Origin: Candidatus Poribacteria bacterium
Lineage (GTDB): Bacteria > Poribacteria > WGA-4E > WGA-3G
Length of the DNA stretch: 8,154 bases
Assembly: GCA_028818995.1 (NCBI GenBank)
Contig: JAPPMR010000383.1
Span: forward strand, 1-8,154
Direction: 5' to 3'
Every line of letters begins with the position of its first letter. The first letter of the stretch is position 1. Of the stretch, positions 1 to 6,448 are shown in pieces. The notes under the pieces were generated by a model. It worked only from the letters and a program-made list of their open reading frames with translations, was not told where the DNA came from and ran no database searches. The position numbers were made by a program, and so were the translations under genes.

Positions 1-318
1 TCGTTTAGTCTGTTTTTAAATAGCATCGCAAGTGGTTGTTTTGACAAAACGATCCGTCTATGGGACGCAAAAACTGGAGAACATAAACACACACTCACAG
101 GGCATACAGATGCTGTTAGAAGCGTGTCGTTTAGTCCGAATGGAAACATACTCGCAAGTGGAAGTTGGGATAACACGATCCGGCTATGGGACGCAAAAAC
201 TGGAGAACATAAACACACTCTCACAGGGCATACAGATGTTGTTAGGAGTGTTGCATTTAGTCCGGATGGAAACACGCTCGCAAGTGGAAGTGAGGACGGC
301 ACCGTACTGCTGTGGTAG
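1..318 (+). CDS. WD40-repeat protein, 3' fragment (5' end outside window)
   Basis: The reading frame is open from base 1 and stops at TAG 316-318, so this is the C-terminal 105 residues of a longer protein. It shows two full WD40 repeats and a last partial one. The period is exactly 42 residues (126 bp), with starts at bases 1, 127 and 253 (SFS..., SFSPNGN, AFSPDGN). Each full unit carries the blade signature ASGS-x-D-x-TIRLWD followed by TGEHKHTLTGHTD. The protein ends abruptly at GTVLLW, so the last blade presumably closes with an N-terminal strand, as is usual in WD40 propellers. WD40 propellers are protein-interaction scaffolds; no partner or catalytic domain is visible here. The first visible blade reads SFSLFLN where its neighbours have SFSPDGN, so the PDG turn has decayed. 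A GTG at 124 is internal and not a start. Confidence 0.9.
   Translation, partial: SFSLFLNSIASGCFDKTIRLWDAKTGEHKHTLTGHTDAVRSVSFSPNGNILASGSWDNTIRLWDAKTGEHKHTLTGHTDVVRSVAFSPDGNTLASGSEDGTVLLW
1..318 (+). repeat. 126-bp tandem coding repeat (WD40 units)
   Basis: The WD40 units are also near-identical at the DNA level. Bases 58-119 and 184-245 match at 60 of 62 positions, including a 35-bp exact run. Silent sites are conserved too, which points to recent duplication or gene conversion between blades rather than only protein-level selection. Confidence 0.85.
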
Positions 319-600
319 CACGGAAAGTGATGTTGGTAACATATAGACCAGTCGTCGTGTAGGTCAAGTTTCGCAAGCTCTACCGAATCTATGCTTGAAT
401 TTATATCAAAGGAATGGACAACGTGTTCATAACTGTGTTGGGCACTGTTTTAACCATGCCTACAAGGGATTGTTCACGGATTTTAGATTTATACCATTTG
501 TAAAAATGATGTCGCATTACCGGTTTTTGTGAAGTGTGGTGTAGAACGGCACAAACTAAGCAAGTTTGAATATTAAATAGGCACATTTTCTGTCAATGGC

Positions 601-623
601 GGGCGGGGAAACCCCGCCCCTAC
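601..623. repeat. GTAG-headed hairpin (REP-like)
   Basis: GGGCGGGG (601-608), loop AAA, CCCCGCCC (612-619) is a perfect 8-bp stem. It is followed by CTAC (620-623), so the minus strand reads GTAG directly before the stem. It is GC-rich in an AT-rich surround, with no T-run on either side, so it does not look like a terminator. Confidence 0.75.
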
Positions 624-701
624 GGGTTCAGTGCCTGCTGAAAAATTGGAAAATCAACAATTTATTATTTAATATTGCTTAAATGAGGATTAATTTATTA
701 A

Positions 702-776
702 TTCGGTAATTTGGAGAAATATCCGGTGCGGTTAGAAACCGCACCTACCGGGTTTGGTAAAATTAGAATTACCGAA
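702..776. repeat. GTAG-headed hairpin nested in a 10-bp inverted repeat
   Basis: The core hairpin is GGTGCGGTT (725-733), loop AGA, AACCGCACC (737-745), a perfect 9-bp stem. CTAC at 745-748 gives a minus-strand GTAG head. It is enclosed by an outer exact inverted repeat, TTCGGTAATT (702-711) and AATTACCGAA (767-776). The whole 75-bp block could be one compound element. Confidence 0.7.
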
Positions 777-863
777 ATATTTTCTTAATCTTCCTACAGT
801 TTGTGCTACAAAAGAGAAAATATTATCAGAAATGGTATTACTATAAATTTACATTTTTCATAT

Positions 864-869
864 AGGAGA
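864..869 (+). promoter_or_regulatory. Ribosome binding site of the oxidoreductase
   Basis: AGGAGA lies 4 nt before the ATG at 874 and fixes the start of the oxidoreductase gene. Confidence 0.8.
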
Positions 870-873
870 ATTT

Positions 874-1839
874 ATGTCAGACGTTAGATTAGGTTTTATT
901 GGTACAGGTGGCAACATGAATCGTCACCTGCGTGAATTAACTCAAATTGGCGGCAACAAATTCGTTGCTTTTTGTGATATTGTGATTGAAAAAGCGGAAC
1001 GCGCGGTTGAGCAGTACGGTGGTAAGGCTTATGCTGATTATAACGATATGCTTGCGAAAGAGGAATTGGATGCGGTTTATATTTCAATTCCGCCTTTTGC
1101 ACACGGTGCACCTGAGAAGGCTGTTGTCGCTGCGGGGTTGCCGATGTTTGTGGAAAAACCCGTTCACATGGATGCCGACGAAGCAAAGGAAATTGCTGCT
1201 GAAATTGAGGACAAAGGCATTATTACGGCTTGCGGCTATCAGGAACGTTACCTTGATATTATTGACAAGGCACAGGAACTGCTCGCTTCACGACGTGTCG
1301 GATTTTTTATGGGCTACTGGATGGGCGGCATGCCCGGCGGTTGGTGGCGCGAGAAGGCAAAATCTGGCGGTCAGCTGATGGAACAGACGACACACGAATT
1401 CGATATGGCGCGCTATCTTTTCGGTGAGGTGAAAACCGTCTATGCTGTTGCAAGATATGACCTTATTCCCGATACCGATTACGATATTGAGGAAGCATCT
1501 GCTGTTTCCTTGCAATTTGAGAGCGGTGTGTTTGGGATTATGTTCTCTGCGTGCTTTACGACAAACGGACTTCGGCGTTCTGGGTTAGACATTTTTTGTG
1601 AGGACGGTTCACTGGAATATCACCTGAGACGTGCTCTTGTGCTTTCCACAGCTGATGGAAAAGAAACGTGGAATCCGGAAAATAATTGCACGATTGATAT
1701 GGATAGCACTTTTATTGAGGCTGTTCGTACTGGAGATGGTAGTGCAATTCGTTCGCCTTATCCTGATGCTGCGAAGACTGCTATTTTGTCCATCGCGGCG
1801 AATCAGTCTTTGGAAACTGGTGAACCAGTGCATTTATAG
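874..1839 (+). CDS. Gfo/Idh/MocA-family NAD(P)-dependent oxidoreductase
   Basis: A 321-residue cytoplasmic enzyme, somewhat short for a family that usually runs 330-390. The N-terminal Rossmann fold is clear: a beta strand into the dinucleotide-binding loop GFIGTGGNM (residues 7-15), then the acidic strand end FCD (33-35). The family hallmark EKP is at 94-96 (FVEKPVHM), with the lysine that contacts cofactor and substrate. The C-terminal alpha/beta domain carries GGQLMEQTTHEFDMARYLFG (165-184). H174 and D177 there fit the usual catalytic H-x-x-D. Members oxidise or reduce sugars, inositols and related polyols; the substrate cannot be told from sequence alone. The gene stands alone, flanked by palindrome-rich spacers, with a good AGGAGA ribosome binding site. 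No signal peptide is present. Family assignment is firm; any specific substrate would be a guess. Confidence 0.95.
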   Translation: MSDVRLGFIGTGGNMNRHLRELTQIGGNKFVAFCDIVIEKAERAVEQYGGKAYADYNDMLAKEELDAVYISIPPFAHGAPEKAVVAAGLPMFVEKPVHMDADEAKEIAAEIEDKGIITACGYQERYLDIIDKAQELLASRRVGFFMGYWMGGMPGGWWREKAKSGGQLMEQTTHEFDMARYLFGEVKTVYAVARYDLIPDTDYDIEEASAVSLQFESGVFGIMFSACFTTNGLRRSGLDIFCEDGSLEYHLRRALVLSTADGKETWNPENNCTIDMDSTFIEAVRTGDGSAIRSPYPDAAKTAILSIAANQSLETGEPVHL

Positions 1840-1872
1840 TAGATTTTAGTATTACTTAGACACCTTGCACCA

Positions 1873-2010
1873 GCGAGGTTAGGAAACCTCGCCTACAGGG
1901 TCGGGAATTTGGCGAGGTTAGGAAACCTCGCCTACAGGGTCGGGAATTTGGCGAGGTTAGGAAACCTCGCCTACAAGGTCGGGAATTTGGCGAGGTTAGG
2001 AAACCTCGCC
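1873..2010. repeat. Tandem array of four GTAG-headed hairpins, 39-bp period
   Basis: Four copies of GCGAGGTT-AGGA-AACCTCGC start at 1873, 1912, 1951 and 1990, exactly 39 bp apart. They are joined by a constant linker of the form CTACAGGGTCGGGAATTTG. Copies 2-4 have a 9-bp stem because of an extra G/C pair. CTAC follows the stem in copies 1-3 (1893, 1932, 1971), giving minus-strand GTAG heads. In copy 4 this has become CAGC. The third linker has a single G-to-A change at 1976. The uniform linkers show simple tandem amplification. Confidence 0.9.
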
Positions 2011-2090
2011 AGCAAAGGTGGGTGCCTGCCTTGTGCGGACAGAAATTACTGAATTAAAACTTAATCTTCATTAAAGCACCTACCAATGAA

Positions 2091-2121
2091 TGTAGGAGGC
2101 GCAATGAATTGCGCGACTACA
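2091..2121. repeat. GTAG palindrome with nested stems
   Basis: The outer arms TGTAG (2091-2095) and CTACA (2117-2121) enclose the perfect 7-bp inner stem GCGCAAT (2099-2105), loop GA, ATTGCGC (2108-2114). Its right half, 2101-2124, matches 6306-6329 at 23 of 24 positions. It ends about 50 bp upstream of the copper ATPase start. Confidence 0.8.
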
Positions 2122-2174
2122 AACACGGTAAATCTGAAGAAAATGTATAGGTCTTTTTAGATTTTACTTTAAAA

Positions 2175-4409
2175 ATGGAACAGCAAATAAATCTTCCCAT
2201 CACGGGTATGCATTGCGAAGGTTGTGCTGCCACTATCACGCATAGTCTTGAAGAGATGGCGGGTATCTTTGCAGCAAATGTGAGCATTGCCACGGAGCAG
2301 GCTGCGATTACCTTCAATCCGTCTGCTCTTAGTGAGGCAGCAATCGTTGACAAAATCCGCTCTCTCGGATTTGACGTTGTTGATGCGGATTCTGAAGCAA
2401 CTGCGCGCGCTGAAGAACTCCAACGACAAAAGTTGCAATTCGGTGTCGGTATCCTTTTCACACTACCACTTTTCCTACTCAGTATGAGTAGAGATATGAA
2501 ATTAGTAGGTGAGTGGGCACACGATCCTTGGGTCAACTGGGTAATGTTTGTTTTGGCACTACCTGTGCAGGTCTACGTCGCTTGGGATTATTATGTCGGT
2601 AGCGTCAAGGCATTGCGTAATCGTTCTGCCAATATGGATGTGCTTATAGTGATGGGTTCATCTGTTGCATTTCTTTATAGCGTTGTTGTCACGACTGCGT
2701 TAACATTTAATGGACAAGGGTTTGGAAACCACGTCTATTTTGAGACGGCGGCAGTTATTATTACCCTTATTAAACTGGGCAAGTTTTTGGAAGCACGTGC
2801 CAAAGGACAGACAAGTGCTGCCCTGAAAAAACTAATGCGACTTTCTCCGAAAACAGCGTGTGTTTTCAAGGATGGTGAAGAACAACACATCCCGATTGAA
2901 CAGGTGGCAGTTGGTGATTTACTGATTGTGCGTCCCGGTGAAAGCATGCCTGTTGATGGCATTGTGCGCGAAGGTTCAAGTGCAGTTGATGAAAGTTTGT
3001 TCACTGGTGAAAGCATGCCTATAGATAAGTCAATAGGGGATACCGTTGCGAGTGCAACAATTAATCAGAGTGGCATGCTCACAATTGAGGCAACGCGCGT
3101 CGGTTCAGAAACCTCCCTTGCAAGACTTGTTCAGTTAGTGCAAGCAACACAACAGAGTAAAGCACCCATTCAACGTACTGCAGATGCTGTGGCAAGTGTG
3201 TTTGTGCTTGTTGTTTTATGTATTGCCGCGGTGACCTTTCTCGTGTGGTGGTTTATCGTAGGAGAAGGATTTACACCAGCGATGCTTCGGTTAGTTGCGG
3301 TGTTGGTGATTGCATGTCCGTGTGCATTAGGGCTTGCTACACCGACTGCGATTATGGTTAGCACAGGAATTGGTGCGCATCGCGGTATCCTTTTTCGGAA
3401 CAGTGAAGCATTAGAACATGTTGGTGCATTATCTCGAATCGTTCTTGATAAAACTGGCACTTTGACACAGGGACAGCTGACGCTCACTGATATTATTGCG
3501 AATGACGGAGATGAAAAGCAATTATTACAGATCGCTGCTTCTGCGGAGCGTGGGAGTGAACACCCTATTGGAAAAGCAATTGTTCTTGCCGCTTCTGAAC
3601 GCGGGATTGACACTTTTACACCTACGGAGTTTACCGCTGTGGCAGGGAATGGCATTATTGCACAACTCGGTGAGAATAAAGCGATAATAGGTAATCTGTC
3701 CTTAATGGAACAACATCAGATTCAGACTGAGATGTTTGAAGTAGAAGCAGAACGTCTACAAGCAGACGCTAAAACGGTGTTGTGGGTGGCAATAGATTTG
3801 CGGGTAAGGGGACTTCTTGCGGTTGCGGATACGGTGAAGTCGGAAGCAAAAGCTGCTGTCACTGAACTCCGACAACTCGGATGTGAAGTGACAATGATGA
3901 CTGGGGACAACGTTGGGACTGCCGCTGCTATCGCAAAAAATGTTGGGATTACTGATGTGATGGCGGAACTTCTGCCCGAAGACAAAGCCTTTGCTGTCAA
4001 AGAAGCGCAAGAGGGGACGGATGGGTTTGTCGCTATGGTAGGGGACGGTATCAACGATGCACCTGCGTTAGCGCAAGCAGATGTCGGTATGGCACTCGGC
4101 ACAGGGACAGATATTGCTATGGAGACAGCCGATTTGACGTTGATGCACGGAGATCTTCACGCTATTCCTGATGCTATCCGACTGAGCCGTACCACGCTCC
4201 GCACCATTAAACAGAATCTGTTTTGGGCGTTTTTCTACAATGTGCTGTTAATTCCTGTTGCTGCAGGTGTGCTGTTTCCGCTTGCTTTTTTGCCATCAAT
4301 GCTAACCCAGTTGCATCCGATGCTTGCGGCGTTTGCGATGGCATTTAGTAGTGTGTCTGTTGTGCTGAATAGTTTGCGTTTGCAGTGGAGGAGAATACAA
4401 TTTAAATAG
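2175..4409 (+). CDS. copA: Cu(+)-exporting-type P1B ATPase (CopA-like)
   Basis: A 744-residue inner-membrane P-type ATPase predicted to pump Cu(+) out of the cytoplasm using ATP. One N-terminal heavy-metal-associated domain carries GMHCEGC (residues 11-17; C14 and C17 bind metal). Transmembrane segments follow from about residue 88. The actuator loop has TGES (277-280). The membrane metal site is the P1B-1 set: CPC at 381-383, YN at 688-689, and M722 with S725-S726 in the last helix. Cytoplasmic motifs are DKTGTLT with phosphorylated D425, SEHP (461-464) and GDGINDAP (623-630). The length is normal for single-HMA CopA. No Shine-Dalgarno sequence precedes the ATG; the leader is AT-rich. The next gene starts 10 nt after the stop, so the two form an operon. 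Silver could also be carried. Zn/Cd ATPases are disfavoured by the CPC/YN/MxxSS set. Confidence 0.93.
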   Translation: MEQQINLPITGMHCEGCAATITHSLEEMAGIFAANVSIATEQAAITFNPSALSEAAIVDKIRSLGFDVVDADSEATARAEELQRQKLQFGVGILFTLPLFLLSMSRDMKLVGEWAHDPWVNWVMFVLALPVQVYVAWDYYVGSVKALRNRSANMDVLIVMGSSVAFLYSVVVTTALTFNGQGFGNHVYFETAAVIITLIKLGKFLEARAKGQTSAALKKLMRLSPKTACVFKDGEEQHIPIEQVAVGDLLIVRPGESMPVDGIVREGSSAVDESLFTGESMPIDKSIGDTVASATINQSGMLTIEATRVGSETSLARLVQLVQATQQSKAPIQRTADAVASVFVLVVLCIAAVTFLVWWFIVGEGFTPAMLRLVAVLVIACPCALGLATPTAIMVSTGIGAHRGILFRNSEALEHVGALSRIVLDKTGTLTQGQLTLTDIIANDGDEKQLLQIAASAERGSEHPIGKAIVLAASERGIDTFTPTEFTAVAGNGIIAQLGENKAIIGNLSLMEQHQIQTEMFEVEAERLQADAKTVLWVAIDLRVRGLLAVADTVKSEAKAAVTELRQLGCEVTMMTGDNVGTAAAIAKNVGITDVMAELLPEDKAFAVKEAQEGTDGFVAMVGDGINDAPALAQADVGMALGTGTDIAMETADLTLMHGDLHAIPDAIRLSRTTLRTIKQNLFWAFFYNVLLIPVAAGVLFPLAFLPSMLTQLHPMLAAFAMAFSSVSVVLNSLRLQWRRIQFK

Positions 4410-4412
4410 GAG
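4408..4412 (+). promoter_or_regulatory. Ribosome binding site overlapping the copA stop codon
   Basis: AGGAG at 4408-4412 shares its first two bases with the TAG stop of the ATPase gene (4407-4409). It lies 7 nt before the next ATG (4420). This suggests translational coupling and fixes the downstream start. Confidence 0.85.
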
Positions 4413-4419
4413 TTTTGAT

Positions 4420-5994
4420 ATGAAACGTATTTTATTATCTATCACAGTTTTGTTGTTTTTTCTATCCAGCTTAGTTATACCTGCATCCGCACAATACATC
4501 CCCAGTGCTGTTAAAGATGCGTTAAATTCTATAGTTGCCATAGAAATAGATGATGCCCAAGGCAAAACAATTTCACGTGGATTGGGATTCTTCGTATCCC
4601 ACAATCAGGTAGTAACCCATCTCTCTAACCTCAAAGATTTTACCCCGGTACCAAAAGGTGCTGAAATCTATGTCAAACTGGTTGGAAAAAGAACAAGATA
4701 TTTTGTTAATAGTATATCAATGCCCGATCAAACAGACCATTTGGCTTTTTTAAATATCTCAATTCCCGGTGTCAAACCGCTATCTATTAGCAATAAAACT
4801 AAACATAGCGGCACAGTTTACACTATCAGTGATCCTTCAAAACCTAAGTTGGTAAAAGGCACTGTAAAAGGCAACTCAAAAAACGGCAAGTATATTCGGG
4901 TTTCTAATCAGATTTCTCAGAAGAATAGAGGCGGCCCCTTACTGAATAGCAAAGGTGAAATCATAGGGGTTTCGATGCTTTTGACAGGATTAAATAGTAA
5001 ATTCATTTACGATGATGGAAACGTATCTATCTCCACCGGGAAGATCATTAGCGATGGTTCATCAAAAATCAATATAGGTGGAAGTGCTTTTGCAGTATCT
5101 TCAAATGTACTTAAAAGACTATTAACAGAATCCAACAGTGATGTAGTTAATTCTCGTCGTCTGAAGACTATAACAGATCCGCGGAAATCAAGATCGAACA
5201 GGATTGAGAAAACTTTTAATGTGAATTCAGGTGGACTTTTAATAATTGATACAGAGATTGGTAATATTGACGTGCAAACTGTTGCCCAAGATAAAGTTAA
5301 TGTGATAGTTACAAAAGAATTGAGAAAAAGGTTGGATGTATACCAAGAGGCACTTGACGATTTTAAGGTGACTTTCGATGAAAAAGGTTCTGATCTATCA
5401 ATTAAAGGCGAGTTTGAACGCGGACGAGACCACTGGCGCAGGCAACTGAGTGATCTGAAAATTAGTTTTAAGGTTACAGTGCCAAGCAAATATGATGTTG
5501 ACTTAGACACGCCGTCGGGAAATATATCTGTTGATGGTGTAACTGGTAAGTCGAACGCAAAGACTTCTGCGGGAAATATTGATGTAAGCAATATCGTCGG
5601 CCCAGTAAAGGCTAATACCTCTGCAGGGAATCTACGATTTGACGAAGTCAAAGGGTCTATCTTAGGTAGATCTGCTGCTGGCAATATTACTTTATCAAAT
5701 TGCCAAGGTAGTGTTGACACAAGAACCTCCGCAGGGAATATCAATGCCGATATAGCAACACAACCTCAACACGAATGGAATTTGCAGACATCTGCTGGAA
5801 ATATAGTCTTTACCCTTCTCGCTAATCTTGCAGCTGAAATTGATGCTCAAACAAGTATAGGAATTATTTCAACGGATTTTTTAGTAGAAGGAACTGAAAT
5901 CCGACAAAAGAGGTTGCGTGGAACTATCAAAGGAGGCGGGAAGTTACTGAAATTGCGAACATCTGCTGGCAACATCCGACTGAAAAGTCGGTGA
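4420..5994 (+). CDS. Secreted protein: catalytically dead HtrA-like domain fused to DUF4097 repeat domain
   Basis: A 524-residue exported protein with a Sec signal peptide (KR start, hydrophobic core, probable cleavage after ASA at residue 24). Residues about 33-236 follow the HtrA/DegP protease fold in order: SIVAIEI, GLGFFVS, VVTH, DHLAFLNI, RGGPLLNSKGEIIGVS (170-185) and AFAVSSNVLKRLL. All three catalytic positions look substituted. Ser69 sits where VVTNxH has His, His107 where xDLA has Asp, and Arg170 where GNSGGP has Ser. It should therefore be a pseudoprotease. From about residue 262 it matches DUF4097 (putative adhesin) style: GGLLIIDTEIGNIDV, a central beta region, then TSAGNI-type repeats at 364, 382, 400, 418, 436, 457, 478 and 514. 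No PDZ domain or membrane anchor is seen. It is co-transcribed with the copper ATPase, so a periplasmic envelope or metal-stress role is plausible but unproven. Confidence 0.8.
   Translation: MKRILLSITVLLFFLSSLVIPASAQYIPSAVKDALNSIVAIEIDDAQGKTISRGLGFFVSHNQVVTHLSNLKDFTPVPKGAEIYVKLVGKRTRYFVNSISMPDQTDHLAFLNISIPGVKPLSISNKTKHSGTVYTISDPSKPKLVKGTVKGNSKNGKYIRVSNQISQKNRGGPLLNSKGEIIGVSMLLTGLNSKFIYDDGNVSISTGKIISDGSSKINIGGSAFAVSSNVLKRLLTESNSDVVNSRRLKTITDPRKSRSNRIEKTFNVNSGGLLIIDTEIGNIDVQTVAQDKVNVIVTKELRKRLDVYQEALDDFKVTFDEKGSDLSIKGEFERGRDHWRRQLSDLKISFKVTVPSKYDVDLDTPSGNISVDGVTGKSNAKTSAGNIDVSNIVGPVKANTSAGNLRFDEVKGSILGRSAAGNITLSNCQGSVDTRTSAGNINADIATQPQHEWNLQTSAGNIVFTLLANLAAEIDAQTSIGIISTDFLVEGTEIRQKRLRGTIKGGGKLLKLRTSAGNIRLKSR
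5509..5976 (+). repeat. TSAGNI protein repeats (18-residue period)
   Basis: Within the secreted protein, TSAGNI or close variants recur at residues 364, 382, 400, 418 and 436 at exactly 18-residue spacing. They then recur at 457 and 478 (21 residues) and at 514. The pattern fits stacked turns of a beta-solenoid-like sheet. Unlike the WD40 repeats, the DNA of these copies has diverged (the codons for SAG differ between copies), so they are old and conserved at protein level. Confidence 0.8.
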
Positions 5995-6047
5995 GATATG
6001 GAATAGATTTCTAAGAAGAATTAATTCATCGGATGTCAATTATTATC

Positions 6048-6107
6048 TCATCGCAAAAGTGGTATAGTCTTCAATACTTGTTCCACCGTAATCCCATCAA
6101 TTACGGC
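6048..6107 (-). pseudogene. Relic of a GT9 glycosyltransferase C-terminus
   Basis: Read on the minus strand, this encodes AVIDGITVEQVLK plus a few residues and then a TGA stop. The intact glycosyltransferase at the right edge ends with AVIDGITVGQVLAAVERY and then TGA. At DNA level 6072-6104 matches 7255-7287 at 30 of 33 positions, including 22 identical in a row. Two of the three differences are silent and the third changes Gly to Glu. Upstream of this segment similarity fades and repeat sequence takes over. It looks like the surviving 3' end of a second, decayed copy in the same orientation. A chance insertion of a gene fragment is the alternative. Confidence 0.6.
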
Positions 6108-6163
6108 TCTACTCCGCACTGGGTGTGTAAAATTTTTGGCAAAAGGATGAAAATCTGCTATTG

Positions 6164-6240
6164 CTATACACCTGTCGCCCCGCTGGGGCTTATGAGGCGT
6201 GTTTATCACGTTCCTATACACCTGTCGCCCCGCTGGGGCT
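6164..6240. repeat. Two 27-bp direct repeats with a small hairpin, 50-bp period
   Basis: Bases 6164-6190 and 6214-6240 are identical. Each contains GCCCC-GCT-GGGGC (first copy 6177-6189), a 5-bp stem with a 3-nt loop, preceded by CTATACACCTGTC. The 23-bp spacer between copies is unrelated. It resembles a dispersed intergenic repeat rather than a terminator, since no T-run follows. Confidence 0.8.
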
Positions 6241-6271
6241 CCCATAAAACAATGCAAACAGATAACCTGAA

Positions 6272-6326
6272 TGTAGAGGCGCCAAGTTCACTTGGCGTTG
6301 ATTTGGCAATAAATTGCGCGACTACA
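6272..6326. repeat. Mosaic GTAG palindrome
   Basis: The outer arms TGTAG (6272-6276) and CTACA (6322-6326) match those of the element at 2091-2121. Inside are two separate small stems: CGCCAAG (6280-6286), TTCA, CTTGGCG (6291-6297), and then GCAAT (6306-6310), AA, ATTGC (6313-6317). The second stem and everything right of it copy the 2101-2124 element with one mismatch, while the first stem is different. The element appears to be a composite of two palindrome types. Confidence 0.7.
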
Positions 6327-6388
6327 AACGCTCCAACTCAAAGAAAATGTTCAGCATTCTTATTTCATGCCAAAAACTTTATATACCT

Positions 6389-6417
6389 TTGATATTTGAT
6401 GTTGCTTGTGATAGAAT
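6389..6417 (+). promoter_or_regulatory. Predicted sigma70-type promoter of the Uma2 gene
   Basis: TTGATA (6389-6394) and TAGAAT (6412-6417) each match consensus at 5 of 6 positions and are separated by the optimal 17 bp. TG at 6409-6410 gives an extended -10. Transcription would begin near 6424, leaving a leader of about 36 nt with the ribosome binding site in it. Confidence 0.65.
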
Positions 6418-6448
6418 AGTTTTACAGATTGATATTATTGCAGAAACC

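Larger units (their letters stand above)
319..873. other. Non-coding intergenic region with palindromic repeats
   Basis: I see no credible gene in these 555 bases. The short open frame on the minus strand (401-586) has no ribosome binding site and no recognisable motif. The stretch holds two clear GTAG-headed hairpins (601-623 and 725-748) and a possible degenerate one (359-383, GTAG...CTAC with a poorly paired interior). The segment between 780 and 873 is AT-rich and probably contains the promoter of the oxidoreductase gene, but no well-spaced -35/-10 pair stands out. Confidence 0.6.
1840..2174. other. Intergenic spacer filled with palindromic repeats
   Basis: There is no gene in these 335 bases. 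The spacer contains the four-unit hairpin array (1873-2010), a lone head-like GCACCTAC (2076-2083, minus-strand GTAG) and a complete GTAG palindrome (2091-2121). Only about 50 bases separate the last palindrome from the ATPase start. I cannot assign the ATPase promoter, and no obvious MerR-type (CueR-like) operator is visible. Confidence 0.7.

Noticed and set aside
32..346. Open frame on the plus strand over the WD40 repeats
   Set aside because: It is a frame shadow of the repeat DNA; only the frame from base 1 gives WD40 blades.
1873..2010. CRISPR-like array (regular repeats)
   Set aside because: The linkers between hairpins are the same sequence in each unit, so there are no variable spacers, and no cas genes are present.
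5007..5744. Long minus-strand open frame (245 codons) opposite the secreted protein
   Set aside because: It is antisense to a gene with a signal peptide, recognisable domains and a strong ribosome binding site. Its protein shows no motif and only mirrors the TSAGNI repeats.
5976..5991. Rho-independent terminator after the operon
   Set aside because: CCGACT-GAAA-AGTCGG is a clean 6-bp hairpin, but it lies in the last codons of the gene and is followed by no T-run.
6033..6392. Plus-strand open frame of 119 codons
   Set aside because: It runs through the gene relic, the 27-bp repeats and the mosaic palindrome, with no ribosome binding site and no protein signature.
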